Of a stretch of 64,000 nucleotides of DNA, positions 45,614 to 59,099 are shown piece after piece (position 1 is the first letter of the stretch; each line of letters opens with the position of its first letter). Source of the DNA: Girardinichthys multiradiatus. Lineage: Eukaryota; Chordata; Actinopteri; Cyprinodontiformes; Goodeidae. The notes under the pieces are model-generated. The model saw only the letters and a list, made by a program, of their open reading frames with translations. It made no database searches and was not told where the DNA came from. The position numbers were made by a program, and so were the translations under genes. The stretch lies in assembly GCF_021462225.1 (NCBI RefSeq), contig NC_061796.1:46352891-46416890 (forward strand), given 5' to 3'.

Positions 45614-48600
45614 TTAATCTGATTTTATCAGGACGTCACGCTCACAGATAAACCGGTTCAGAAACGTATTCTCTACTCGGTCCCAGTTCTCACTGTAATT
45701 CTTCTGAGGGATCAGCAGAGCATATGGACCTGGAGTACCATAAATCCCATTAATCCAGTACCTTTGAAAGGAAACACAAATATTATTAAAGTAATCCATC
45801 AGTTTCAGCAACTAAATACAAATTAAAATTAAAAATGACAAAATGTTCATAAAAATGAGAGCAGCACCCTGATTCTGACTGAGCTTCTGCAGAGTTGCAG
45901 GTTGAAATCCTGAGACTAACTCAGCCTCAGCTTCTAACTAGTGAACAAGTTTAGCAGAATAAATCCACTCTAGCAATTAAATAATAAAACATAGAAATAT
46001 TTTGTGAGTTGGATATTTTAACTTAATTCGTAGCTTTTTAGCAGGATTATTGAACGCAGCTCAGTCATATTGTAATAAAATGATAAACTGTAAAGGAAGC
46101 ATTTTTCATACAACTTAAACTTCAGTTCACTGCTTATTTTATTTACTGAGAATATTTCATAACCTTCGTGGTTTTGTTACATTCAGCAAAATAAACTCTG
46201 CAAAGGGAGTGGTCATGCTTTGCATTAATTAGTACTGATTCATTTCTCTCCACTGTTACCAAGTTCATGTTGCACTGGTGCATAAACGGCACAGTTGTTT
46301 GGTTTCTTAAGTTAAAATACATAAAGATGCTTTTCTTTGGCAATGTTCACACTGTAAATAAATAAACTATATTTATTGCTCTAAAATCTGCCCTAAGAGC
46401 AAAACTTCATCAGCAGAACACAAATAGAAGGAATACAAAAATAAAACTAAAGGAAATTAGCAACAGTATAAATCTACATGATGTTCACCAAATAACCTGT
46501 TTTTAGTTGCTCTATGAAGTTTAAATATGCAACGCTGATCGAAAAGTGTTTGAAGATGATGAACATGAAATAAGGAGATTCCAGGATTTTTCTCTTACTT
46601 CAGAGTATCAATGCGTCCATCAACCCAGGTCCAGTTACTGTTAACTTCTCGTAACCCCAACCAGTATCCATGGCAGGTGTCATAGTAGTAACTGGAGCGA
46701 TTACTTACAAATTTCTGTAAATCATTAAAACAATCACCTCTACATGTCAGTATGTGATGTCATTTGGAAACTTAAAGTTGTGATGTTGGTGTGAGAGCTC
46801 ACCTGTTCTTCCAGACTGTCAATAACAACCAGATCTGCACCTTTGGTTCTGCAATACTGTCGACTTTGTTCCCAAGTCTTCCATGGAGAGGATTCATAGT
46901 TAAACAGGTAGCAGCTTTTCTTCAACATAATCCAACCATCCAGACAGGGCTTACACTCTGTGTTAATAAAACGTAATTAAGTTGATATTAAATAATATGA
47001 TTTTTCTCTCACAAAACAAAGCAAAACATCTGGAGTTCACAAGTTTGTCTCTGCTTAGCCTCTCAGCACATTGATCAATTCATCATCAATCAAATATAGG
47101 CTGTGTCTCACCTGAGTCAAATAATTATGTCATTATCTGGACTCTGTAGGTTGAATCTGTAATTCATCCCTTCGATATACTGTAGGTGAGTTGGACCAGG
47201 GACACATCTAAAAGTGGCAGGTCACCAGCCTTCAAGGACGAGTTTGAGGCCCTGCCGCAGAGCCTATGTGCAAACAATCTATACTATGGGGAATCCACCA
47301 AGAGAGTTTTGGTGTCATTTCAAAATGCAAGAAATATGAACAAAGTGAGAGATAATCTGGGGTCTTCAACCCTGGGGTGCTTAGCATCCTTCATAGTCCA
47401 GTTTATGTTCTAAAGATAATACTCAGCAACCCAACTGGACCAGAGATAACATTTTTACTCCTCTACTCTCCACCTACCTTATGAGCCACCTGAGCAGAAA
47501 GCACAGAATAGGAACAGGTTGAGTAATTAACAAGATTATTTACAAAGAAATAAAATGGGTCCAACAGCAACATTCTTAAACCAAATCACAGGTTGTAGAC
47601 TTCAGTCAAGTGAACTTAACCCTGATCCTTCAGCTGGTTGGAGATGTTAATCATGTCATACTTTACAATACTGCAGTTCCCTTGTTTATAATCTGGGTAC
47701 TTCTTAAAAATAAAACCTTCTGCTATTTGGTAGAAAGTCATCAGGCATATGGTTACATCATCATGGTAGAAAACTTACTTCTTTGGGGACAAAAGTCTTT
47801 CACTGGAAAGTTCTCAAATGTCAGGATGACCTCCAGAGTCCAGTTGAGGTTGTCTCTTTCTTTTCTCATCTCTGCAGTTTGATTCTCTAGGATTCTGGTC
47901 TTTTCCATCAGCTGCTTATTCTGCTCACTTAGGCTTCTCTTCTCCACCAGAGGTTGCTCAGTCTGGTTCTGTAGGACTTTGTTCTCCACCAGAAGTTGCT
48001 CAGTCTGGTTCTGTAGGACTTTGTTCTCCACCAGAAGTTGCTCGGTCTGATTTGTCAGGTTTCTGATTTCCAGAATCAAATGCTTATTTTCGTCTGCAAG
48101 GTCACTGATGGTTGTTTCCTGTTTCTTCATCACCGTGGTTACTATACAGGAAATAAGAAGACATATAAGTAATTTAATAAATTTATTTATAAAAGTTAAT
48201 TTCCTGAATGTTTTTTTTTTCATAAATTTTGTACAAAATATTTAAAATAGTTTATTAAAATAAAATCTGTGGTTAAAGACCAACCTTTCTTATTCATCCA
48301 CTATATAAATAGTATAAAATAAAAAGTAAACTCACTATTGACCAGGAGGACAACGCGCACCACCACCACCAGAAGAAAAAGTGTCCCCAAACACACCAGA
48401 GTGATGCAAGATTTCACCGCTGCTTGAACTTTTGTTTAGAGTAAGAACAGCGACCCACATCATTCACCACCATTGTGGACAGAGATAATAGAACCAATGT
48501 TAGAATATAATGGCCTTTCATTGTTTAGATTAATTTATTATTTAATGAGACAGTTTTACTCATGAATATGACATGAGAACTGCGAATTCAGCACCAGCAA

Positions 48601-51600
48601 GAGCAAGTAAGAATCATTCCAGAAAAAGTTTAAAATAATAAAGTTTTCCTTCATTTTTCCTTAACACAGTTATAGTGTGTGGACCAGCAGACAAGATGGA
48701 AATTAGGCTAAATATTTTTCATGCAAAGTTAAAACACAGTTGCCACAGTAAGCCTGGTTTAAAGATCTTCCTTACAGTTCTAGTAAATACTTTCTATTCT
48801 AGGGTTTTACCCATCAGGCAATAATTAGAGCAGGAATAAATAATCAAAGCTTGTCTGGAAGAGATGAAGCTGACAGTCTCTTCATCTTTGAATAAAACAT
48901 GGCAGCAAGATGAAGGTTTAAGATTTATCTGAATCAATCACAAGACTTCTGGATCAATGTTCTTTGAACAGTTAAGACCAAAATAAAGATGTTTGACTGT
49001 AATACCCAGCACCATGCATGGAATAAACCAAAGTAAGCAGATCATCACAAACACCTCCAACCAGCTGTCAAACACGGTGGTGGAGGGATGATGATTTGGG
49101 CTTGTTTTGCAGCCATAATACCTGGGCGCTTTGCAGTCATTGAATTGATCAGGAACTTCTCTGTATACCAAAGTCTTCTGGAGTCCTAGGTGAAGCTTCA
49201 GCTGCTACAGATGATCCACTTGAACCTGTCTTTCAGTGTTTAACTCTTTCTCTCATAGACATACAGGGGTTGGACAATGAAACTGAAACACCTGTAATTT
49301 TAGTGTGGGAGGTTTCATGGCTAAATTGGACCAGCCTGGTAGCCAGTCTTCATTGATTGCACATTGCACCAGTAAGAGCAGAGTGTGAAGGTTCAATTAG
49401 CAGGGTAAGAGCACAGTTTTGCTCAAAATATTGAAATGCACACAATATTATGGGTGACATACCAGAGTTCAAAAGAGGACAAATTGTTGGTGCACGTCTT
49501 GCTGGCACATCTGTGACCAAGACAGCAACTCTTTGTGATGTATCAAGAGCCACGGTATCCAGGGTAATGTCAGAATACCACCAAGAAGGACGAACCACAT
49601 CCAACAGGATTAACTGTGGACGTAAGAGGAAGCTGTCTGAAAAGGATGTTCAGGTGCTAACCCGGATTGTATCCAAAAAACATAAAACCACGGCTGCCCA
49701 AATCACGGCAGAATTAAATGTGCACCTCAACTCTCCTGTTTCCACCAGAACTGTCCGTCAGGAGCTCCACAGGATCAATATACACGGCCGGGCTGCTATA
49801 GCCAAACCTTTGGTCATTCATGCCAATGCCAAACGTTGGATTCCATCGTGCAAGGAGCGCAAATCTTGGGCTGTGGACAATGTGAAACATGTATTGTTCT
49901 CTGATGAGTCCACCTTTACTGTTTTCCCCACATCCGGGAGAGTTACGGTGTGGAGAAGCCCCAAAGAAGCGTACCGCCCAGACTGTTGCATGCCCAGAGT
50001 GAAGCATGGGGGTGGATCAGTGATGGTTTGGGCTGCCATATCATGGCATTCCTTTGGCCCAATACTTGTGCTAGATGGACGCGTCACTGCCAAGGACTAC
50101 CGAACCATTCTTGAGGACCATGTGCATCCAATGGTTCAAACATTGTATCCTGAAGGAGGTGCCGTGTATCAGGATGACAATGCACCAATACACACAGCAA
50201 GACTGGTGAAAGATTGGTTTGATGAACATGAAAGTGAAGTTGAACATCTCCCATGGCCTGCACAGTCACCAGATCTAAATATTATTGAGCCACTTTGGGG
50301 TGTTTTGGAGGAGCGAGTCAGGAAACGTTTTCCTCCACCAGTATCACGTAGTGACCTGGCCACTATCCTGCAAGAAGAATGGCTTAAAATCCCTCTGACC
50401 ACTGTGCAGGACTTGTATATGTCATTCCCAAGATGAATGGATGCTGTATTGGCCGCAAAAGGAGGCCCTACACCATACTAATAAATTATTGTGGTCTAAA
50501 ACCAGGTGTTTCAGTTTCATTGTCCAACCCCTGTAGCTACTGACTGAACTTCTAGTGTTACTAACTCTATGTTCTCCATTTCATCCTCTAGGCTTAAAAA
50601 CCAGCTCATAGTTAATCTGCTTAGCTGTCTTTCTCTCCTGGATGAAGCTTCTAAAGGAGCCACTACAGCCTTTAATGTTTTATTTTCCCATCACACAGAA
50701 AGGACTCCTGAATCAGTGCTTCTTTGTTCTCTTTGTGTCTCTGCTCTGTTCTCTCAAACCTCCAGTCGGTTGTGGCAGATGGCCGCTCACACTGAGCCTG
50801 GTTCTGGTTCTCCTGGAGGTTTCTTCCTGTTAAAAGGGAGTTTTTCCTCTCCACTGTCGCTACATGCTCATCCAGGAGGAGTGAATGCTGCAAGTCACTG
50901 ACTGGATGCAATCTGCTGGGTTTCCTTAGAAAACCTTTTAAGCAACATGAATAAAAAACTGAATTTGACAGCATTTTTTCACTGCATTGTAGTCTTTATT
51001 TTTCGGTTTTTTTCTGAAAGTAGTTAAACATGTAATTCAGTGGAGGGAGGAGGAACACATGCAGCAAATCTCAGCGGGCCGGGACTTGAACCCGGGACAG
51101 TTGTGTCGAGGACTAAGGAACCCGTACATGGGTCGCGTGCTCTACTGCTGCACCACAAGCTGCGCCCAAACTGGAATGTATGTATTTATGTGTATGATTG
51201 GATTGAATTGACTTTGTAAAATGCCTTGAGACAACGTGTTTTGAATTGGTGCTATATAAATAAACTCAATGGAACATTATCAACCATAAATTATTTTGGT
51301 TTATCTCCAGCTTATGCAATAAAAGTCATGATAATTTCCTTTGTCTGTGGGCTCAAAAAGAGCCTCATTAATAGAGTAGCATCAGTGTAACTAATTAGAC
51401 TTATGCTTAATTTTCTTGTTAGAACAGAATGTTGCACATTTCAGATTTAGAAAACTTACTTGTTGCAGTAGAGACACGTTCTTCAGGTTTTTCTCCAGGA
51501 TTAGTCGTCATGTCTGCTTTTTCCTCTGTGTGAAACAAAAGAATAGCTTTGAATGTCTGCATACCTTCATCTTGTTCAGGAACGACTACTTTTAGGCTTT

Positions 51601-54600
51601 TAATGAATCGCTTGTTCTGTTCGTACAATGACTGAACACCATATATTGTAAAAGATATTAACTTTACAGGTTTGAGTGAACTCTAATCCAGAGGTTGCTG
51701 CAGGTTCTACATTTGTTATTTAAGTTGAAAAAAAAGCCAAGGTCTCTTAACGTCTTGTAATAAGCTTGGATTCACTGCAGCCATTAGGAGGAAACTGATC
51801 CAACACCCGTGTCAATATTTTTGAAGTTTAGGAAAAGCACATTTGAATAAGAATGTCTTTAGCTGTTTTTTAAAATGGACCAAGAGCCCAAAATAATTTG
51901 CCTTTTTAATAAGGCAAACTACTGTTTTTGTAAAAAAAAATCCTGCAATTACATTAGCGTTATCTTTTTAAATGTACTAAATGTAGCCATTTCTGTGTTG
52001 TAATATGCATCTAAGTTTTGGTGAAACGATAAAGGGACCGATTAGACCGTAGATCTTCTTGTATTCTTGCAAATAAGCAGATTGGGATAAAAGCAGGAAG
52101 GTCAGTCAGTTATTTTCTATACTTCTTCCATAGTGGGTCATGAAGCATGGAGAAATTATCCTTTGCATTTAACCCATCCCTTAGGGAGCAGTGGGCTGCC
52201 ATAAAGCATTCAAGGGTCATCTATGACGTATTTTATGGGGTGCTGCTTGTAAAATTACTCATTCAAAAACCGACAGCAATATTTTGAGTTATTTAGCCTC
52301 TCATAAGAGAAAAACTGGGGTGTCATAATAAGGAACCAGGCGAATCTGGTCCGAGCAACAATTATAGAGGCTGGGTTACAGTTTAACGGGTTTATTGATA
52401 AACAGGAAATGCACAAACAACTTAGGTAAGAGACTAGGTCAGGAAAAACAAGAGAAACAGAACTGCGGCTGCTGGTCTGATTACAACTCAGGTGAGTTAA
52501 CAATCTGACGCCTCCTTCAGGGTTCCAGCTACTTAAGAAGGGTCGTCCTGATGAGTCCTGATGATCTTCAGCTCGGCTGCACCTGCCTGTCTCACCCTGC
52601 AGGAGGTGGTGAGAGAAAACCAGACACACAACAACACAACCTGTGCTCAGCCCCGTGGCATGACAAGGGGTTCATTTTAGAAAGTCAGAATTTCACCATG
52701 TCACTCATACATTTAGAAATGTCACAGAACTAAACCTTTAGTACGTAAGCTAAATATATAAAATATAAATAAATAGTTTGCAAATTGAATATTTTGATTG
52801 TAAATTAAAAATTTAGCTCAGACCTAAATATTCAGTTTGGAATTGTAACCTTAATATTTAGCAACAAACTAAATGTTTGGAAGCATTTTGTTCAGAACTA
52901 AATATTTAACTTGCTAATTAAAAATATTTAGTATTTAGTTTGGAACTGTAACATTTAAAAATGTATGAATAACATGGTGAAGAAATAACAGAAATCAACC
53001 CCCATTTTTTTTAACTTCTGACAGGCTAAATAATTTCAAATATTACTGTAAATGTTTGACTGTGTAACTTTACGAACAGCAACCCAGATTATTGGGACAT
53101 TAGTCACAGAGTCTTTAAGTGTTGCTTCAGAGCTCACTTCGGTTTCTGATTTTCTACTGAATAAAACAGTTAAAATAACAGTGAATTAAATGATTTTTAT
53201 TTTATTAGTTAAAAAATTATAATCATGATAAAATCTAAGTGAACCATTTTTTCAGGTCTTGGGTTTTGGTTCATCTGGTTCTCACCATTAATTAATTTGT
53301 TCAGTTTTTAGTCTCACAAAGTGGTTTTTGCATCAGTGTCCTTACTTCTGATAGAGATCAAACTGCTGAGGTCTAAAGGAAAGAACCTCCACTGGTCATC
53401 TCTTCTCTGTCCCTCTCAGAATGATGCCGTCCAGTTTTATTTTCACAGAGAAGCGTATTTTTCATGGATATTTTTCAGATGGAGGAAAGGATTATGGAGC
53501 CTAAACAGAAACTGTTGCCTCTAAGGTTTAAACTTGTTTCCAAAAGCAACTAAACTTTCTCACTGATCATCCTCACTAATTTACAATATCTGTACATTCA
53601 TATACATACATTTAGTAAAAAAAGATTTTCCCCACAAATCAGAGCCTGACATGAAACTTATTGAGGCATTTACAGTTTTAGGGATTTTTCAGTTCATCCA
53701 TGGATTTAACCTTACAAAGACCTACAGCTTTATGCTGTCAAACATAAAACTTCAAGATACCAATTAATCTAACAGTCAAGCTTTTGGACTGTGGGAGGAA
53801 GCTGGAGTACCCGGTGAGAACCCATGCATGCACAGGGAGAACATGCTAATTTCATGCAGAAAGACCCCCGGCCGGGAATCGAACCCAGCAAGGCAACAGT
53901 GCTACCAACTGCACCACCGTACAACTATTTCAATTCATTCTTTTATCATTTTTCACAGGTATTCTTGCACATTGCAGTGGTCGTTTAGAAAACATTTAAA
54001 AAGTAATTATTAACCAAGAAAACCCAAATAATTCAGTTTTCTTGTTTTTATGTGTTATCACATTTTCTACTTTACCTTTTTGAAACACCAGCGGGTTTTC
54101 ATAAATCTCTCCTGGAGAGGCGTCCACATCTGCTCCTGAAATTATAGCAAGCATTGAATAAATAATGACAATTTTTTACCAACTTTATAAATAATGTTGT
54201 CTCATCAGCCAGTTAATATAGCGCTACCTGTTGATTTTTTATTATTTAAAGTTTTTAAATATATTATTTCTGTTAATTTCACAAAGACAATTTATTTAGA
54301 AAAAAGGTATAATGGCCTTTAAAATAATTACAAAATATTTTAATGCATTATATAACATAACTAGAACTAGTAAAAATGAACAAGTAACCAACTAATAATG
54401 TAACAATACGAGGATATAATATTTTTCTGCCAAGTTATTTAGAGTAGAGCTGCATCACGTTGGGATCATAACACAGGAACATTAGAATGAACGGCTGTGC
54501 TTGATAGTTCATTAGAGATGCATTATATTTATTACATTTTGGCCTTTTTGTAACAAAGCTAGAAAACAGTTTTCCAACAGAGCTTCTTACCTTTTCTGGT

Positions 54601-54651
54601 TTTCTGGACAGAGTTTTCATAAATACAACCTGAAGTGAGTTCCATAGCCAT
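45614..54651 (-). CDS. C-type lectin-like type II receptor, gene C
   Basis: Eight exons: 54591-54651, 54076-54135, 51460-51525, 48336-48431, 47779-48141, 46803-46957, 46599-46714, 45614-45761; 354 residues. Tail motifs and transmembrane arginine are as in A and B. Differences fall in the extracellular part: SSPWK for SSTWK in the lectin-like domain, PLVEK for LLMEK in the stalk, and a changed C-terminal stretch NTFLNRFICERDVLIKSD against NKFENRFICERDVLIRSD. The last change lies next to the final conserved cysteine, on the side that forms the ligand face in related domains, so specificity could differ; this is inference. All splice sites are intact. Confidence 0.85.
47946..48057 (-). repeat. 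42-bp in-frame tandem repeat in stalk exon, gene C
   Basis: Two full units and a partial one, as in A and B, with a Leu-to-Pro change just outside the core unit (TEQPLVEK). Confidence 0.85.
48919..49189 (+). mobile_element. Tc1-like transposase fragment, unit C
   Basis: Duplicate of 12185-12455. Confidence 0.75.
49264..50533 (+). mobile_element. complete Tc1/mariner transposon, unit C
   Basis: 1270 bp, perfect 31-bp inverted ends, flanking TA; same site as in units A and B. Confidence 0.92.
49450..50436 (+). CDS. Tc1/mariner transposase (DD36E), unit C
   Basis: 328 codons without interruption. D152, D243 in QDDNAPIH and E280 are present, with VKHGGGS. It shares Q11, R15, T20 and E42 with copy A against B, but shares the H186 and QDDN states with B against A. 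This copy therefore looks closest to the common ancestor. The same terminal TGA truncation is present. IPSCKERK replaces IQSCKERK near residue 132. Confidence 0.85.
   Translation: MGDIPEFKRGQIVGARLAGTSVTKTATLCDVSRATVSRVMSEYHQEGRTTSNRINCGRKRKLSEKDVQVLTRIVSKKHKTTAAQITAELNVHLNSPVSTRTVRQELHRINIHGRAAIAKPLVIHANAKRWIPSCKERKSWAVDNVKHVLFSDESTFTVFPTSGRVTVWRSPKEAYRPDCCMPRVKHGGGSVMVWAAISWHSFGPILVLDGRVTAKDYRTILEDHVHPMVQTLYPEGGAVYQDDNAPIHTARLVKDWFDEHESEVEHLPWPAQSPDLNIIEPLWGVLEERVRKRFPPPVSRSDLATILQEEWLKIPLTTVQDLYMSFPR
50996..51167 (-). mobile_element. tRNA-derived SINE, unit C
   Basis: Duplicate of 14262-14433. Confidence 0.7.
52321..52665 (-). mobile_element. solo-LTR-like element, unit C
   Basis: Duplicate of 15587-15931. 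Confidence 0.5.
52734..52959. repeat. AT-rich intronic repeat, unit C
   Basis: Duplicate of 16000-16225. Confidence 0.45.
53767..53923 (-). mobile_element. tRNA-derived SINE (second family), unit C
   Basis: Duplicate of 17036-17192. Confidence 0.75.
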
Positions 54652-54791
54652 CGTTAAATGTTGGAAAACAGAAGCTGCTGCAGACACTTTTAAAGCAACG
54701 ACTGAACAAAACATCATGTTTGTTCTTCAGGAAGAAGAAGCAGAAGGTTCCTCTTCCTCATCACGCACACATCACACACACACGTTTGACT
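54652..54791 (-). promoter_or_regulatory. candidate promoter and 5' leader of lectin gene C
   Basis: Same purine-rich ETS-like element and TTTAAAAG box as upstream of genes A and B; the CGCACA microsatellite variant is shared with B. Confidence 0.3.
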
Positions 54792-54920
54792 TCTGCATGG
54801 TTCCTCTGTGGAAAACAGGAGCAAGAGAAGACCACACATTTTTTTATGCTTAAGTTTAAAATTGTTCATCAAAAAATGTGAATGAAATGATAAATAGGTT
54901 AAATTAAAAGCACAAAGTGT

Positions 54921-55383
54921 CATACCCAGCCAGTGACTGAGTTTTGGGTTTGTGTTTTTGTTTATTATACCTGGTCTGGATTTCTGTTCACCTTCAGTTC
55001 TGTGTCTTCCCTTGTTAACTGGTTTCCCTCCCTCTGTCTCCCAGTAGTGTCACCCACACCTGTTCTGTGTTTTCTTGATTACCTGGTCTTGTTGTTCATT
55101 GGTCCTCACTGCATTCCTGTTTGTATTTAAGTTCCTTAGTTGCCTTAGTTCCCGACTGGATCCATGTGTTGTTGACGTCATTGATATCCTTGTCGTTGAT
55201 AGCCTGTGTTGCACCTTGTTATGCCTGGTTACTCCCAGTTCTGGTCTTGCTCTGTTTCTGGATACACCTGGTTTCCTGGTTAGTGTGGAAATATTAAAAC
55301 TCTTATCTTCATTCATCGTGCTCCTGGCCTCTTCTCTGCACTTTGGTCCACAAACCCAGAATAGGACAAAAAGTGGTTTGCTG
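54921..55383 (+). repeat. LTR-like interspersed repeat, unit C
   Basis: Duplicate of 18190-18650. Confidence 0.45.
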
Positions 55384-55512
55384 GGTATCAATGTAATATT
55401 AATTTTGGGCTTTTAATTCATCTTAATCTCTTTTAACCAGGGTGGAATAACATAAAACATGCAACTAAAATGAAGAACTGGCTGCACAAATTTAAATCTG
55501 TTTTTTTTTTCT

Positions 55513-55766
55513 CTCTCTCACCACACATGAAACTGGAAGATAAAGGAACACCAGTTCCTTTGTCCACAGAGAAACCAGGTGTTATTTTATCATGCACTGA
55601 GAGGGTGCCAACCAAGAAAGAAGCTCCTGCTCAGAAATCAACTTCTAAACATTTGAATGATATTTGTCCTCATGGACAACCAAAATGCTTCCTGGAGAAA
55701 TGTTTTACCATGAGTTGAAATAAAGATTGAGAAGCTTGGTCACAATTACATAAAGCATGTTTGGAG
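55513..55766 (+). mobile_element. Tc1-like relic, first half, unit C
   Basis: Duplicate of 18780-19033. Its second half is missing because the unit ends at 57197. Confidence 0.65.
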
Positions 55767-56690
55767 TAAAGGGTAACACGGGAGTGGATTTTCTCTCCTG
55801 TCCCATCCCAATCCCAGGCTAGCATTAAAAAAAACCTGTCCCGTCCCACTCCTGGTAAATTGACTCCCACTCCTGTGCCACTCCCATTTTTGTTTTCTTC
55901 ATTTAGTCTTTTGGTAATTTCTTTAAAGGAGCAGTTAAGTCCCTTTTTTTTAGCTGTAGTAAAGGTTAGTTAAAGTAAAAAGAATAATAATGAAGAAATA
56001 ATAAAATATCAAACAAGGAAGCAGACCATGCCTTGAATAAACAAAATGTACATAGTTGTATTTTACTCATTTATGAAGTGATTGTTTCCTTTGAACAATG
56101 ACATTACTTTTATGTTTCAAGTTGCTGAAACAAAAGAAAAATGCACCTAGTAAGAGAACTGTACTTGTTGAACAAAAGGACAAAAAGGCATTACCTTCAC
56201 AATTAAGAAACTGTATCTCAATGGTTCACAGCCCTGGTCCTCCCTGCAAGTTTTTAGATGTTTGTCTGCTCCAGAACACCTGATTCAAATTCTGACATGA
56301 CCTCCTATACAGGCATCAAGAATGGAGGGTCAAACTGGACAAAATTAATACAATAAAATCATCTTTAAATAAATAAATGTTGTGAATGTCCCATAAGTGT
56401 AACATTAAATGTGCCATTAAATTAAAAAGGTACCATTTATTTATTTAATACATCATTAAAAAACAATAAATGTACCATTATATCATGAAATGGACTATTA
56501 TGCAATTAAATCTGCCAATGAATAATTAAGTATAATTTTAAAGATGACATGACGTAATTAGTGGTACACTTAATATTTAATGATGTATTAAAATAAATTT
56601 TACATTTAATGGTACTTTCAATTTTTTCTATTTCACAACATATTTATTTAATATCTTCCCTTGAAGAAAACTTTCTACGGAGCCCGAGAT

Positions 56691-57197
56691 GGGGCATGGG
56701 GGAATTATTCCTTTTGCGTTTACTCACAATACTTTTTGCGTTATCTCGCAATACTTTGTGGGAGACCCGTTTTTGAGATTTATTGAGTTTATCTTGAATT
56801 CTGCCTTAAATAAAAGGATCTTCATTCACACTTAAAGACAGTTATTATCCACAAGCTGTCAAACTACTGAACTCTGGACAATAATGCTGCACGAAACCAC
56901 ATCTGTGACACTTTATTTGCTTATTACTGCTGCATGATGTGCTTTTTTTGCGCACCACCTTTGTTTTTATTGTGATTTGAACGGTTCTTCTTATCCTAAA
57001 CATTTGTTCACATTGTTGACTGCGTGTTAACCTGCATATGATAAATAAACCATATCAGTACTGTTTGTGCGGTGAGCAGTTTGTCATCTGTGCTGCTGTT
57101 CCAAAATGCACCGCTTTCTCAAGGTGATTAACAACTTTTGCAAGCAAACGCAAAAGGATTGCGTGGGAACGCAAAAAGAAAATAATTCCCCCATGTC
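56691..57197. mobile_element. MITE-like element ending at the unit C/D junction
   Basis: Left and right inverted repeats are both present; the last bases CATGTC coincide with the duplication breakpoint. Confidence 0.6.
57195..57197. other. segmental duplication junction C/D, GTC overlap
   Basis: Sequence to the left follows unit A up to 20463 (CCCCATGTC). Sequence to the right follows 5293 onward (GTCGCCGTTGG). The three bases GTC belong to both parents. The implied repeat unit is 5293-20463, about 15.2 kb. Confidence 0.85.
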
Positions 57198-57545
57198 GCC
57201 GTTGGACTCTATAACCTCAGCACCTCCGAGCAAAACCTGTCCACCCTCCCGCAAGCGGCACCACTGGACCAAATCAGTAAGGAAACAACAAATCAAAGTT
57301 CTGATCTGTGGAAAGGATCAGTTATCAAAGTGACCAGGCTTACCAAACTTACCAGACCTGGAATAACTCCCCTCCGGTGGACCAGCACCTGCAACAAACT
57401 GTAAGATACCTCATACTGCAAAATCCCCATTGTCATCATCCTCTACTTACCTGTTACCCTTCCATGCAGCCGAGAGGTTCCAGTCCCAGATCCCACCTCC
57501 ATCGGACCTGTGAACAAATAAACACGTCAAACTTCATTTTTTTTC
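57198..57545 (+). repeat. 3' part of LTR-like interspersed repeat, unit D
   Basis: Duplicate of 5296-5640, beginning inside the element because of the junction. Confidence 0.35.
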
Positions 57546-58500
57546 TAAGTGTTTTCTGCATGTGGGTCAGATTGGCAACTAAAATGACAAATAGGTTGTG
57601 TAAAGAGGAAGTGTAAAGATCTCTCTGCTTTTTGTTTTTGTCTATATTGTTGTAAATATTATTGTTGGACCCCAATATGAATATCTGTAGTTTTACTTCA
57701 GATAATGGGGATCTTATGAAAATGAAATAAGATTAAAAAAAAATAAACTGCAGATGAAAACTGATTACTGTGTTCATCTATGAACGTGTGTTCATTTAAG
57801 CCTCACTTCCTTCAATATCCACAGTGAAGCTAATGTTAGCTTAGCTAAATTCCAAATCTAATATTAATTACCATAATTTTAGAGCACATGTCTACTGCTG
57901 TCAAAACACATCCATGACTTATTAAACTGTAAATTATTTAATGACAGTCCAGGGAGAAGTAGCAACCAGCTCAGCTTCACCGTAACAGCTCAGCCGATCT
58001 AAATGATAGCGACCGCGTATCCAAAAAGATGACACAATCACCCCACCCAACACGCTGCAACCCCTCTGCACCACCATCTAGCTGCCCCTCCACCAACCCC
58101 CTGAACATGACTGCCAGCGGAGCAGCAAACCGCCAACCTCCCCAACCACCTGGACGACACCATCAACCCCAGTCCACCCGGGACCTTTTCACTGCAAAGC
58201 AATCTTCTTTAAATCTTTTTTAAAAATCTCAGTTTAATCAACGTGTGACATATCACAACAGCTAATTATTTAATATAAACTGTTTTACACAAAAAGCCTT
58301 GAGGTCACTTTTGTTGTAATTTGGGTTTTTACCCATGATGACATGATTTTTTTCAATTTAGTTAAATATAGATACGATGGAAGTTTATTATGTTCCCTAC
58401 AGAAAGTGGGAAAACTTCTTCTGAACTTTTCCTTCTCATACCAGCACTGGCATTTGCAGGTTGGTCAGTTGGTACCCTATAAAAATGTAACATTATGTAT
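57546..58500. other. intergenic stretch, no gene seen, unit D
   Basis: Duplicate of 5641-6600, including the proline-rich low-complexity patch at 58030-58195. Confidence 0.5.
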
Positions 58501-58502
58501 TA

Positions 58503-59065
58503 TGTATTATTCAGACTCTAACCTTGAAAACTGGCTCAGAGTTTATCTGTTCTTTCTTTCTAGGTGAAACGACTAAAGGAGCTACATCCATTAACATTTA
58601 CTTTTCCTTCCCATAGAAAGTACTCCTGGATCAGTGCTTCTTTGTTCTCTTTGTGTCTCTGCTCTGTTCTCTCTAACCCCCAGTCGGTCGTGGCAGATGG
58701 CCGCTCACACTGAGCCTGGTTCTGCTGGAGGTTTCTTCCTGTTAAAAGGGAGTTTTTCCTCTCCACTGTCGCTACATGCATGCTCAGTATGAGGGATTGC
58801 TGCAAAGTCAACACCAGTGACTGTCCACTGTCTCTACATGCTCATCCAGGAGGAGTGAATGCTACAAGTCACTGACTGGATGCAATCTGCTGGGTTTCCT
58901 TAGACAGAAAAACGTTTTATCCAATTTGAATAAATAACTGAATCTGACTGCACTGTTCAATGGTTACGATTAATTGGAATGTATGAACCTGACTTTGTGA
59001 AGTGCATTGAGACAACATGTGTTGTGAATTGGCGCTTTATAAATAAAACTGAATTGAATTGAATG
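58503..59065 (+). repeat. dispersed fish repeat, unit D
   Basis: Duplicate of 6600-7160. Confidence 0.7.
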
Positions 59066-59099
59066 TATTGATAAAACTTTATTAATAAAACATCTGCTT

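Larger units (their letters stand above)
49190..51274 (+). repeat. dispersed fish repeat hosting two insertions, unit C
   Basis: Duplicate of 12456-14540 with the same two insertions. Confidence 0.7.
44107..57197. repeat. segmental duplication unit C
   Basis: From about 44690 the unit follows 7190 onward (unit A) and from 45420 follows unit B at an offset of 18.64-18.66 kb. It ends abruptly at 57197 inside the MITE and hAT-like element. The leading 44107-44690 part is a diverged counterpart of 6270-6560 plus a SINE. Confidence 0.85.
55767..57197. mobile_element. hAT-like element, truncated at the unit C/D junction
   Basis: The left end and the GTTTGGAG flank (55759-55766) match unit A, but the element stops at 57197, so its right end and second target copy are lost. 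Confidence 0.7.
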
